29,404 nt of DNA from RGDT01 sp964630925 (GTDB taxonomy: Bacteria; Planctomycetota; Planctomycetia; Gemmatales; Gemmataceae): positions 1 through 29,404 of the forward strand of contig CAZVZK010000127.1 of NCBI GenBank assembly GCA_964630925.1, in the 5' to 3' direction. Below the pieces are notes generated by a model. That model did no database searches. It saw nothing but the letters and a program-made list of their open reading frames with translations, and was not told where the DNA came from. Shown piece by piece: positions 22,250 through 29,404 of the stretch (its first letter is position 1; each line of letters opens with the position of its first letter). A program made the position numbers and the translations under genes.

Positions 22250-22277
22250 GATATACCCGAGGCTCCGACAGACGCAA
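22250..22277 (-). promoter_or_regulatory. Candidate promoter of the SurA-like gene
   Basis: On the minus strand TTGCGT (22272-22277) and TATATC (22250-22255) have a 16-base spacer; the ATG is at 22186, giving a leader of about 57 bases. Confidence 0.45.
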
Positions 22278-22289
22278 GGGGAGTTTCCG

Positions 22290-23330
22290 CTACATCGGCG
22301 GCATCGGCGGGAACGGGCGTTTGGGCCGCATCTTTCCGCCGAGCGGCGGACGGGGCATCGGCGTCTCCGGCATCGGGGTGCCAGGCGTCCCTGCCGGGGG
22401 CGCGGTCACGGGGGAAGCCCCTGGCGCGGCCGCGCCGCCTGTCGCGGCCTTTTCGTCCGCCGGCGCCACGGCCGATGCCGTCCCCGGCACGTTGATCAGG
22501 TCGCCGGGCCGCCGCGTGACGCGGCACTTCGGCAGGGCCTTGTGCAGCAGCATCACGCCCTCGTCGGTGACCTTCGTCCCTTGCAGGTTCAGCGTCTCCA
22601 GCCCCTTCAGGCCGAGCAGGTGGCGGAGGCCCTCGTTCGTCATCGTCGTGTTCGACAGCGAGAGGTACGTCAGCCTCTCCATCCCCATCAGCCCCTTCAG
22701 GTCGGCCTCCGTCACGCCGCTCTTGCTCAGGCACAGGCGGGTCAGGCTCATCGCCCCCGCCAGCTCCTTCAGGCCCGGCCCCGCCCCCCTCGTCTCCGCC
22801 AGATAGAGGTTGGCGAGGGTCTTGATGGCCGCGGCCGCCTTCAGCTCCTCGGCCCCGACCCTGTTGCCGTTCAGGATGAGCGTCGTCAGCCCCTCGAACG
22901 CCGCCAGCTCGGCCAGGTCCCGCGCGGTCACCTTCGTGTCCGACAGCACGAGGATCGAGAGGTTCCTGAGGCCTGCGAGATTCCGCAGGCCGGCCCCCGT
23001 CACCGCCGTGCCGCGCAACGACAGGGCCGTGAGGTTGGTCAGCCCCGCCAGCCCCGCCAGGGCGTCGTCGGTCACCTCCGTGTGGTCGAGGTCGAGGACG
23101 AAGGGCACCCCAGCGTCGGGCATCTTCGGCAACTTGCCGTCCGTCAGCTTCTCGAAGGCGAACCCCGGCAGCGAGACCCTCCCCATGTACGTCCGGCGAA
23201 TGGGGTCCGCACCGAGGCCCTTATACACCGCGACCGCCGCCGCGTTGATCTCCGGGCCGCCCGACACCTCCTCGGACCCGGACGCGAGGACCGCCAGCGC
23301 CAGCGTCATCAGGCCTGCGAGCATGCGCAT
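22290..23330 (-). CDS. Exported leucine-rich-repeat protein
   Basis: This 346-residue protein has a signal peptide (MRMLAGLMTLALAVLASGS). It then carries about seven to eight leucine-rich repeats of about 23-24 residues (for example LTNLTALSLRGTAVTGAGL, LRNLSILVLSDTKVTARDL, LKGLETLNLQGTKVTDEGV), of the VTD-x-G-L bacterial type related to the RNI/GALA class. The C-terminus is a Pro/Ala/Gly-rich low-complexity tail (about 275-346). It likely mediates protein-protein interaction outside the cytoplasm. Start choice: the ATG at 23330 precedes the signal peptide and has a GGGGGAG site; an in-frame GTG 48 bases upstream is less likely. It follows the XisHI genes on the same strand (44 bp after the XisI stop). 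Confidence 0.88.
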   Translation of the reverse strand: MRMLAGLMTLALAVLASGSEEVSGGPEINAAAVAVYKGLGADPIRRTYMGRVSLPGFAFEKLTDGKLPKMPDAGVPFVLDLDHTEVTDDALAGLAGLTNLTALSLRGTAVTGAGLRNLAGLRNLSILVLSDTKVTARDLAELAAFEGLTTLILNGNRVGAEELKAAAAIKTLANLYLAETRGAGPGLKELAGAMSLTRLCLSKSGVTEADLKGLMGMERLTYLSLSNTTMTNEGLRHLLGLKGLETLNLQGTKVTDEGVMLLHKALPKCRVTRRPGDLINVPGTASAVAPADEKAATGGAAAPGASPVTAPPAGTPGTPMPETPMPRPPLGGKMRPKRPFPPMPPM

Positions 23331-23374
23331 GTGCGGACTCCCCCGGCGCGACGGTCCTTCAGGGAAGACGGCCG

Positions 23375-23710
23375 TCACGCCACGGCATAACCGGTGTGTG
23401 GCCGGACCTTCTCCGGCAGGAAGCCGAGGACGATGTCCTCCTTCGGCACCCCCGCCCGCTCCAGCTCGTCGGCGACCGGCTCGCTCGTCCCGTCGTGCTG
23501 GATCCAGATCTTGCCGCCGATGATGTCGAGGTGGATCACACAGCCGTGGACGCGCCGCTGCCCATCCCAGCCGACATGCATCAGCTCGTAGTGGTCGTTG
23601 GCCTGGTCGAGGATGATCTCGGTGCGGATGTCCCCGTGCGACGGCTTGAAGCTGCCATAGTCACGGAGAACGGCGCGGACGATCTCGCGGTACTTCTCTA
23701 CCCGATCCAT
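23375..23710 (-). CDS. xisI: XisI-family protein
   Basis: This 111-residue protein matches XisI, the small partner of XisH. It opens with MDRVEKYREIVRAVLRDYG, continues with IRTEIILDQANDHYELMHVGWDGQRRVHGCVIHLDIIGGKIWIQHDGTSE, and ends with LERAGVPKEDIVLGFLPEKVRPHTGYAVA. The D-x-x-x-x-x-Y-x-L-x-x-x-G-W and the I-x-x-x-K-I-W-I-Q-x-D-x-T-E-type blocks are diagnostic. In cyanobacteria the pair is required for excision of the fdxN element during heterocyst formation, but homologues are widespread and often lack any nearby element; the general role is unresolved. Its start overlaps the XisH stop (13 bases). Here no recombinase gene is nearby. Confidence 0.93.
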   Translation of the reverse strand: MDRVEKYREIVRAVLRDYGSFKPSHGDIRTEIILDQANDHYELMHVGWDGQRRVHGCVIHLDIIGGKIWIQHDGTSEPVADELERAGVPKEDIVLGFLPEKVRPHTGYAVA

Positions 23711-24117
23711 CGCACCACCCTCCTTTCGTCCTCGTCGAACACCATGACCTTCAAACCCATTTCACGGACGATCAGCAAGCCGAATGCTTCCGAGAGGAGT
23801 AGCTCATCGACGCGACGTGGGACGGCCATGTAGAGGCGTCGCCCCGGCTGTATGTTCTTCAACAGCACCCGGTAAACCTCGTATTGGCCGACGGCCTCCT
23901 GGAGCGCCCGGATGCTGGAAGGCATGACGAAGCTCTGGATCTCGACAGCGATCCGGTCCATCCCGCGTTCGGCGCCGATAACGGACCGCTCGGCCCCGAG
24001 ATCGACATAAAGGTCGCGGCCGCCGTACGAGACCTGCAACGGGTCATCGGTGATCGTCCACCCGTCCTCACGCAGGGCGCGGATGACCACGTCGTGGTAG
24101 ATGTTGCGTGCGGGCAT
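23698..24117 (-). CDS. xisH: XisH-family protein with a changed nuclease-like motif
   Basis: This 139-residue protein matches XisH: MPARNIYHDVVIRALREDGWTITDDPL, then GGRDLYVDLGAE, IAVEIQSFVMPSSIRALQEAVGQYEVYR, PGRRLYMAVP and LKVMVFDEDERRVVRWI. XisH has a PD-(D/E)XK-like arrangement, with the Asp of LYVDLGAE followed by E-x-K in (V)EIKSF. In this protein the Lys is Gln (EIQSF), so the presumed catalytic Lys is missing; it may be an inactive or altered member. A TACAAT -10 box and an AGGAGG site lie upstream. The ATG at 24117 matches the family start MPAR. The stop overlaps the XisI start by 13 bases, so the pair is cotranslated. Confidence 0.92.
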   Translation of the reverse strand: MPARNIYHDVVIRALREDGWTITDDPLQVSYGGRDLYVDLGAERSVIGAERGMDRIAVEIQSFVMPSSIRALQEAVGQYEVYRVLLKNIQPGRRLYMAVPRRVDELLLSEAFGLLIVREMGLKVMVFDEDERRVVRWIG

Positions 24118-24134
24118 GCCGGCCTCCTGCCGGC

Positions 24135-24140
24135 ATTGTA
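24135..24140 (-). promoter_or_regulatory. TACAAT -10 box of xisH-xisI
   Basis: On the minus strand TACAAT (24135-24140) lies 17 bases before the xisH ATG, followed by the GGCAGGAGG ribosome-binding site. No clear -35 is seen. The 82-bp gap to the preceding WD40 gene stop suggests a separate transcription start. Confidence 0.4.
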
Positions 24141-24199
24141 CGCAACCCAGCACCCGCACGGCGATGTCACAGGTCGGCGACAGCAAGGCGGCCGCCGCC

Positions 24200-25204
24200 T
24201 CACGCCTTGAATTCGAACAGCGCCAGGCCGTTGTGCCCCGCCGCCCACACGCCGTCGCCCTCGTCGTTCAACGCGAAGCTGTGGACGTGGAACTTCACGT
24301 CCTGCTCCTTGATGATCTTCTTGCCCGCGAGGTCGTAGAAGTTCAGGAAGCCGTTGCCCGCCCCGCCGCCCCCCAGCACCCACTTGCCCGTGGGCTCGAA
24401 GACGAGGCGGTTGATCAGGCCCTGGCCCTTGCACTTCTCGAACAGGTGCGTGCTCTTGCCGGCCGCCCAGTCGAACACCTCCAGGCGGGCCTTCGCCTCC
24501 AGGTGGTCGATGTTGCCGATCTTCCCCGTCCCGCCGACGGCGAGGTGCTTGCCGTCCGGCGAGAAGGCCAGCGAGCGGATGCCGCCGATGGAGTGGATGC
24601 GCTGACGCCCGTCCCAGGTGTAGAATCCGGGCGCCTCCAGCGTCGCCCGCTCCTTGCCCGTGCCCACGTCCCAGATCACCACGTGCCCGACCTTGTCGCC
24701 CGTCGCCAGCAGCTTGCCGTCCGGCGAGAAAGCCACCGCGTACAGCATCGACAGGAAGCCGGTCGGCGTCTTCTCCTTGTGCCCGCGCAGCTCGTGGACG
24801 ATCTTGCCGGTGTCCGCGTCCCACACCTTGCACGCCATGTCGTCGGCCACGCTGGCCACGAGCTTGCCGTCCGGCGACGTGGCCAGGGCGCGGCACCACT
24901 TCGCGTGGGCCTCGACGGAGCGGATCTCCTTCTTCGACTCGATGTCCCACCACTTCAGGTGCTGGTCGTAGCTGCACGTGACCAGCGCTCTGCCGGCCAG
25001 CGTCATGCCGGTGACGTAGCTGTCGTGCTTGCCGACCTCCTTCGGCTCGAATTTGGCCGCCTTCAGGTCGGCCTCGTAGAGCTTGAAGTCGCTGCCGGCG
25101 AGGAAGATCCGATCGGTCTTCGGCACGCGGGCGCACGACATCGCGATGAACTTGAGGCCGTGCGAGGTGCCGGCCTTGATCTTCTCGGGGTTGCTGGTCG
25201 CCAT
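24200..25204 (-). CDS. WD40 repeat protein
   Basis: This 334-residue protein shows about six to seven WD40 blades, with repeat ends such as HLKWWDIESKKEI, CKVWDADTGKIVHELRGHKE, VVIWDVGTGKERATL and LEVFDWAAGK, and 'AFSPDGK' starts. No signal peptide is visible (MATSNPEKIKAGTSHGLKFIAMS), so it should be cytoplasmic unless exported with a partner. It is the last of three same-strand genes, DUF1549/DUF1553 - DUF1501 - WD40, a layout frequent in planctomycetes. It starts 18 bases after the DUF1501 stop and is clearly cotranscribed. Its role in the group is unknown; an interaction platform is likely. Confidence 0.9.
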   Translation of the reverse strand: MATSNPEKIKAGTSHGLKFIAMSCARVPKTDRIFLAGSDFKLYEADLKAAKFEPKEVGKHDSYVTGMTLAGRALVTCSYDQHLKWWDIESKKEIRSVEAHAKWCRALATSPDGKLVASVADDMACKVWDADTGKIVHELRGHKEKTPTGFLSMLYAVAFSPDGKLLATGDKVGHVVIWDVGTGKERATLEAPGFYTWDGRQRIHSIGGIRSLAFSPDGKHLAVGGTGKIGNIDHLEAKARLEVFDWAAGKSTHLFEKCKGQGLINRLVFEPTGKWVLGGGGAGNGFLNFYDLAGKKIIKEQDVKFHVHSFALNDEGDGVWAAGHNGLALFEFKA

Positions 25205-25222
25205 CGGTGAGCCTCCCGTTGA

Positions 25223-26521
25223 TCAGGCCAACACTTCCTTGATCGGCTTCATGCCGGGATCGACCAGCGGCACCGGCCGCGAGCCGACGTAGTAGTTCTT
25301 CTGCGGGTTGATCCCCAGCGCCTTGTAGATCGTCGCGAACACCTGGCCCGCCCCGACCTCGCCGTCCACCACCCGGTTGCCCGTCGCGTCGCTCTTGCCG
25401 AAGCACGCCCCGCCCTTGATGCCGCAGCCCGTCATCGTCATGCTCCAGGCGCTCGCGAAGTGGTCGCGCCCCAGGCTCGCGTTGATCTGCGGCGTCCGCC
25501 CGAACTCCGCCAGCGTGATGATCAGCGTGTCCTCCAGCATCGACCGGTCCTTCAGGTCGTCGATCAGGGCCGCCATCACGTTGTCCAGCTCGGGCACCAT
25601 CTCCTGGTGCGTCTCGAAGTTCTGCCCGTGGCTGTCCCACCACGCACGCCCCACACGCACGAACGGCACGCCGGCCTCGACGAGCCGCCGGGCCACCAGC
25701 GTCTGCTCGCCGAACAGCGTCGGGCCGAACCGGTCGCGCGTCTTCTGCGACTCCTTGGTGATGTCGAACAGCGTCTCCGACGCCATCAGCCCCTTCACCC
25801 GCGAATACGCCTCGTTGTGGCTCGCCAGCGTGCTGTTCTTGCGGCCCTTGTTGAAGCCACGCGAGAACAGCTCCCGCAGGTCGGCTCTGGCCGTGTGGTC
25901 GAGGTCGCTGATGTCCTTCGGCCTGGCGATGTTGTCGGGCATCATGCTCTTGTACATCTCCATCGGCGCGTACCGCGCGCCGAGGAAGCCCGACGAGCCC
26001 GGGGCCATGCTCTGCCCCTCCGTCGCGAAGTAGAACGAGACGTAGTCCGGCACCTTGCTGTCCGCCTGCCCCAGCTCGCGGGCCAGCACGGCGCCCAGGT
26101 CGGGGTACTTGAGCGCCGCCTCGTCGCGCCGGCCACGCATCATGATCTGCGCCGCCGAGCCGTGGTCGCCGTTCCGCGTGTTCAGCGAGCGGACGATACA
26201 CGCGTGGTGCATCCGCTTGGCGAACTCAGGCATCAGCTCGCTGACCTGCACGCCCGGCACGCTCGTCTTGATCGCCCGGAACGGGCCGCCCGTGACGGCG
26301 CCCGGCTTGGGGTCGAACGTCTCGAGCTGCGACGCCCCCCCCGCCAGCCACAGCAGGATGCACTTCTTCTGCCGCTTCTTCAGATCCGCGGCCACCGCCG
26401 GCGACTGGAGCACGTCCAGCCCGTTCATGGCCGCGGCGAAGCCCAGGCCGCCCGCCGCCCCCAGGAAACCACGCCGGCTCAGCCCGTGATCGGCCGACCC
26501 GCAGAACGTGTTCTTCTTCAT
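25223..26521 (-). CDS. DUF1501 protein, Tat-exported
   Basis: This 432-residue protein carries a Tat-type signal (LSRRGFLGAAGGLGFAAAM, twin Arg at 16-17). The DUF1501 domain follows: KKCILLWLAGGASQLETFDPKPGA, HHACIVRSLNTRNGDHGSAAQIMMRG, FGPTLFGEQTLVARRLVEAGVPFVRVGRAWWDSHGQNFETH and LIITLAEFGRTPQINASLGRDHFASAWSMTMTGCGIKGG. The domain belongs to the alkaline phosphatase/sulfatase-like superfamily (T/E-F-G-R and D-H blocks). Substrate is unknown. It is encoded 30 bp after the DUF1549/DUF1553 gene, the standard planctomycete pairing, which suggests both act together outside the cytoplasm. Confidence 0.95.
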   Translation of the reverse strand: MKKNTFCGSADHGLSRRGFLGAAGGLGFAAAMNGLDVLQSPAVAADLKKRQKKCILLWLAGGASQLETFDPKPGAVTGGPFRAIKTSVPGVQVSELMPEFAKRMHHACIVRSLNTRNGDHGSAAQIMMRGRRDEAALKYPDLGAVLARELGQADSKVPDYVSFYFATEGQSMAPGSSGFLGARYAPMEMYKSMMPDNIARPKDISDLDHTARADLRELFSRGFNKGRKNSTLASHNEAYSRVKGLMASETLFDITKESQKTRDRFGPTLFGEQTLVARRLVEAGVPFVRVGRAWWDSHGQNFETHQEMVPELDNVMAALIDDLKDRSMLEDTLIITLAEFGRTPQINASLGRDHFASAWSMTMTGCGIKGGACFGKSDATGNRVVDGEVGAGQVFATIYKALGINPQKNYYVGSRPVPLVDPGMKPIKEVLA

Positions 26522-26551
26522 GATGGATCATCCCCCCGGATGAAGAACGTC

Positions 26552-28147
26552 TCAGTGATTGAAGCGGAACTCGGCCGACGCGATCAACGCCCACACCGCC
26601 TGGCGCAGCGCCTCGGCGGGCCTGTCCTTGCGGGCCGCCACGTACTCGACGAAGGCCTTCTTCTCCTCCGCCGTCGCCGGCCTGCCGAGGACGTTCAGGA
26701 TGGCGGCCTCGGCGGCCTTCTCCGTGTCCTTGACGTCCTTCAGCGCCCCGACGAGCTGGTTCCTGCCGTCGCCGAGCAGCTCCGTCTGGATGCGGGCCGC
26801 GTTGCTGAACAAGAGCGCCTCGGACACGCCGATCTGGAAGTCGTCGCGCGGGTACTCGATCAGCGACGCGAAGCCGCGGGCCGATCCGTCCATGGCCTCC
26901 ACCTTGCCGTCGATGTCCGAGGCCTTCGCGAATTCGCCCGGCGCCGCCGTGGCCACCCGCAGCGACAGGGCGAGCTGCATCGGCGTCAGGGGCCGTGTGC
27001 GGGCCACGGCGAACGAGCGGACCGGCGGCCAGCGTTCGTCGTCGTAGCGCGATGACAGGGCGTAGGTGTCCGAGAGGGCGATCCCCTTGATGAGCCGACG
27101 CAGCGAGTAGCCGTTGGCGATGAAGTCGGACGAGAGGGCGTCGAGCAGCTCGGGGTGCGACGGCGGGTTCTCGCTGTGCATCTGGTCGGACGGCGTGACG
27201 ATGCCCAGGCCGAACATGCGGTGCCACACCCGGTTGACGATGGCGCGGGCCAGGAACGTCCGCCCCTCCGGCGCGAGGGCCACGTCCACGAGGGCGGCAC
27301 GGGCGGACCACTTCGGCGGGGCGGGGGCGCCGGCCTTCGGGTCGCCACGCTTCGGGCCCTTCGACTTGGGGTCGATCTTCACGTCGCCGCCCGGCGCGTC
27401 AATGACCTTGCCCGTCAGGAACATCATCTTCGCCGTCTTGGTGACGTTCTTCGTCGTCTTGAACGACACCGCGCCCGCGTCACGCTCGCCGAGGAACGCG
27501 CCCTGCTCGAAGGTGCGGGCGAGGAACGACTTCATCCCGTAGTAATGATCCTGCTTCCAGTCGTGGACGAGTGGGTGGTCGTGGCACTGGGCGCACGAGA
27601 TGTTCACCCCGAAGAACAGGACGCTCACGTCGTTCGTGAGGCGGTCCTGATCCTTGACGCGCGCCTTGAGGAACTGGGCCGCCCCCTTCTGCACCGGCTC
27701 CTTCTCGTCGGCGATGAGCAGGTCGCGGAAGACCTTGTCCCACGGGCGATCCTCCTTCACCGCCCGGGTCAGGTACTCGCGGAGGTTGCCCTGCCCACGC
27801 CGTCCCGTCTCCGGCGCCAGCATGGCGTCCAGCTCGTTCACCAGATGCTTGTTGAAGCCCGGAGACGCCATCAGGCGCTCGACGAGCCTCGCCTTCCTGT
27901 CCGGCGACTTGTCGGCCAGGTACGCCGTCACCTCGCCGGCGGTGGGGACACGCCCGGCGAGGTCGAGGGTGAGGCGGCGGAGGATGGTGGCGTCGTCCGC
28001 CGGGCCGGCGGGCTTGACGTCCTGGTCTTTCCACTGCTGGCGGATGTGGTGGTCGATGGTCTGCGGGATGCCCTTACCGGGCGTCGGCGTCCCGGCGGCG
28101 GTGGCGCAGGCGGCCACGGCGAGCAGGAGGAGAAGGGAGCGGCACAT
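26552..28147 (-). CDS. DUF1549/DUF1553 protein (planctomycete cytochrome-like)
   Basis: This 531-residue protein has a signal peptide (MCRSLLLLLAVAACATAAG; the Cys at 14 might be lipid-modified). A DUF1549 domain spans about 28-230: ILRRLTLDLAGRVPTAGEVTAYLAD, then VNISCAQCHDHPLVHDWKQDHYYGM, where CAQCH (185-189) is a c-type heme-binding motif. A DUF1553 domain occupies the C-terminal half: FLARAIVNRVWHRMFGLGIVTPSDQMHSENPPSHPELLDALSSDFIANGYSLRRLIKGIALS. Unlike many homologues it lacks an extra N-terminal cytochrome C-like or LamG domain. ATG at 28147 is used since upstream codons encode an Arg/Pro-rich stretch before the signal. It leads the operon with DUF1501 and WD40. Confidence 0.94.
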   Translation of the reverse strand: MCRSLLLLLAVAACATAAGTPTPGKGIPQTIDHHIRQQWKDQDVKPAGPADDATILRRLTLDLAGRVPTAGEVTAYLADKSPDRKARLVERLMASPGFNKHLVNELDAMLAPETGRRGQGNLREYLTRAVKEDRPWDKVFRDLLIADEKEPVQKGAAQFLKARVKDQDRLTNDVSVLFFGVNISCAQCHDHPLVHDWKQDHYYGMKSFLARTFEQGAFLGERDAGAVSFKTTKNVTKTAKMMFLTGKVIDAPGGDVKIDPKSKGPKRGDPKAGAPAPPKWSARAALVDVALAPEGRTFLARAIVNRVWHRMFGLGIVTPSDQMHSENPPSHPELLDALSSDFIANGYSLRRLIKGIALSDTYALSSRYDDERWPPVRSFAVARTRPLTPMQLALSLRVATAAPGEFAKASDIDGKVEAMDGSARGFASLIEYPRDDFQIGVSEALLFSNAARIQTELLGDGRNQLVGALKDVKDTEKAAEAAILNVLGRPATAEEKKAFVEYVAARKDRPAEALRQAVWALIASAEFRFNH

Positions 28148-28255
28148 GCGGCGCGTCCTCGATGCAAGGCGGGTCGGTCGGCCCCGGCGGGGGGTGGCGG
28201 ACGGGGTGCCGGGGAGGCCCGTCGTCGGTAGGCGGGAGAGAGTCGTGGACATGGG

Positions 28256-29281
28256 TCATGGTAGCACGGAGCCCCGCCTGCCGGCAAACGGATTTTTCGC
28301 GCGGCCCTTGGCGGGGAGGCGTTTGAGCCACTCGACCACGTAGCGCTCGCCCCACCGGACGCCGCCCCCCCCGTCGTCGCCCACGAAGCCGACGTGCCCC
28401 CCGTGCGCCGCGATCCGCACCTCGACGTTCGGCCCGCACCGCAGGGCGCGGAACGGGCGCACGTCGATGAACGGGTCGTCCTCCGCCGTCATGATCAGCG
28501 CCGGCATCTCGATCCGCGGCACCAGCGGGCCGGCGCCGACGGCCGCGTAGTACTCCGCCGCGTCCCGATACCCGGCACGCGGCCCCGTCAACTGGTCGTC
28601 GAAGATGCGGATCGTCAACGTCTTCTCGTCCCAGTCGGGCGGCGCGCTCTCGGGGAAGTGCTGCCCGCGGATCCGGGCGTTCTCCAGCAGCGAGCGGACG
28701 AACCGCACCTCATAGATGCTGTTCTCGGGCCGGGCGATCATCTCGGCGCACGCCTGCATGTCGAGCGGCGGGTTGAGGGCGGCGACGGCGGCCAGGCCCG
28801 GCACCGGGTCCGCCGCGCTCTCCGCCGCCAGCTTCAACGTCATGTTCGCGCCCAGCGAGATGGAGGCCATCCACACGGCGGCCCCGCCGCACAGGCGGTG
28901 GATGAACGTCACCGCCTCGCGCAGGTCCTCGGTCCGTCCCGCGTGATAGGTCTGCCGCGACAGCGACACGCTCTCGGCGGCCCCGCGCAGATCGATGCGG
29001 AAGACACGCCACCCCTCGCGCAGCATGCGCCCCGCCATGCGGACGATGTGCGGCGAGCCGTGCCACCCCGACAGCCCGTGGACCAGCAGCACCACGGGGT
29101 CACCCGGCCGCCAGCGCCGCGAGACGTTCTCGTGCAGCAGCAGGGCGTCGCCGTCGGGCAGCGGCACGACGTGCCGTCTCTGCGGCTTCGGGCAGCCGTG
29201 GCCGAAGACCACGGTGCCGAGGGCGGTCTGGACGTGCGGGTTGGTCAACAGCGGCAGCGGGCGGAAGTCGGGCAGCGGCAT
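28256..29281 (-). CDS. YheT-type alpha/beta hydrolase
   Basis: This 341-residue protein opens with the YheT-family signature (PLLTNPHVQTALGTV). An alpha/beta-hydrolase core follows: PVVLLVHGLSGWHGSPH for the oxyanion region, YHAGRTEDLREAVTFI, and the nucleophile S142 in MASISLGAN. The nucleophile elbow is S-x-S-x-G rather than the usual G-x-S-x-G. An acidic residue (D268 or D269 in TAEDDPFID) and H296 (HGGHVGF) complete the triad. YheT-type enzymes are predicted esterases with poorly defined substrates. A TAGAAT -10 box and GGAGAG ribosome-binding site lie upstream. It lies 108 bp before the DUF1549/DUF1553 gene on the same strand. Confidence 0.92.
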   Translation of the reverse strand: MPLPDFRPLPLLTNPHVQTALGTVVFGHGCPKPQRRHVVPLPDGDALLLHENVSRRWRPGDPVVLLVHGLSGWHGSPHIVRMAGRMLREGWRVFRIDLRGAAESVSLSRQTYHAGRTEDLREAVTFIHRLCGGAAVWMASISLGANMTLKLAAESAADPVPGLAAVAALNPPLDMQACAEMIARPENSIYEVRFVRSLLENARIRGQHFPESAPPDWDEKTLTIRIFDDQLTGPRAGYRDAAEYYAAVGAGPLVPRIEMPALIMTAEDDPFIDVRPFRALRCGPNVEVRIAAHGGHVGFVGDDGGGGVRWGERYVVEWLKRLPAKGRAKNPFAGRRGSVLP

Positions 29282-29308
29282 GGGGCTCTCCTCAGCAGTC
29301 CCACTGCC

Positions 29309-29314
29309 ATTCTA
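29309..29314 (-). promoter_or_regulatory. TAGAAT -10 box of the YheT gene
   Basis: On the minus strand TAGAAT lies 27 bases before the ATG at 29281. No clear -35 is visible. The rest of 29282-29404 shows no gene. Confidence 0.35.
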
Positions 29315-29404
29315 CATTAGATCGGCCACTCCTGAGAACCCCGACCTTACGGCCGCAGCTCTGCGGAGTCAGCACGGAGGGCTCGTCGACGGGCTTGGCG
29401 TGGC

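Noticed and set aside
23859..26201. A 780-codon minus-strand open frame
   Set aside because: It crosses xisH, the WD40 gene and part of DUF1501 in another frame; composition is Gly/Arg/Ala-rich without motifs, while the true frames carry clear domains.
1..29404. tRNA or rRNA genes
   Set aside because: No cloverleaf with a GTTCGAATCC-type T-arm and no rRNA-like conserved stretch was seen on either strand.

Overview
The window is high-GC DNA (roughly 70% by eye) from a planctomycete, most likely family Gemmataceae. The evidence is the gene set: a cytochrome-like DUF1549/DUF1553 protein followed by a Tat-exported DUF1501 protein and a WD40 protein, an ECF sigma factor overlapping a membrane-anchored Ser/Thr kinase, an SUMF1-type formylglycine-generating-enzyme domain protein, bacterial LRR proteins, and a protein of the Gemmata paralogous family that opens MTEAEWL and ends with a DIFGNPFRP / GCWALDLVLGK block. 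No rRNA, tRNA, CRISPR array or insertion sequence is visible.

Layout. 1-1876: a truncated DUF4365 protein (-), a Gemmata paralog (+), then about 520 bp of decayed DNA with an amber-interrupted remnant and several inverted repeats. 1877-4096 (-): a two-component pair, a histidine kinase with two degenerate receiver-like ends and a stand-alone CheY-like regulator. 4198-7305: an exported dimethylformamidase-beta-like protein (-), a DUF4230-like protein (+) and an SUMF1 protein (-). 7396-10856 (+): a FAD monooxygenase, a membrane protein, chorismate synthase aroC and an overlapping YkgJ-type cysteine-cluster protein. 10869-13227 (-): ECF sigma factor plus Ser/Thr kinase. 13228-13578: an intergenic region with a large inverted repeat. 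13579-16310: a small lipoprotein (+), an NlpC/P60-like protein (-) and an M81 metallopeptidase (-).

16445-20889 (+): a truncated duplicate of the start of the DUF58 gene, a two-gene module (ribbon-helix-helix-like 78 aa plus 250 aa), a secreted beta-propeller, full-length DUF58, a DUF58-partner membrane protein and a coiled-coil lipoprotein. 20898-21038: a very strong 141-nt hairpin between convergent genes. 21053-24117 (-): SurA-like foldase lipoprotein, LRR protein, XisI and XisH. 24200-28147 (-): WD40, DUF1501 and DUF1549/DUF1553, which read as one operon. 28256-29281 (-): YheT-type hydrolase.

The signals most worth a second look are: the two large palindromic elements built from the same 9-nt period (13328-13475 and 20898-21038); the overlapping RHH-like/250-aa module (16599-17574), which resembles a toxin-antitoxin or small regulatory pair and sits directly behind a broken DUF58 copy; and an overlapping XisH/XisI pair in a non-cyanobacterial setting whose XisH carries Gln where the nuclease-like motif normally has Lys. 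All function calls come from reading the sequence; no database search was possible.
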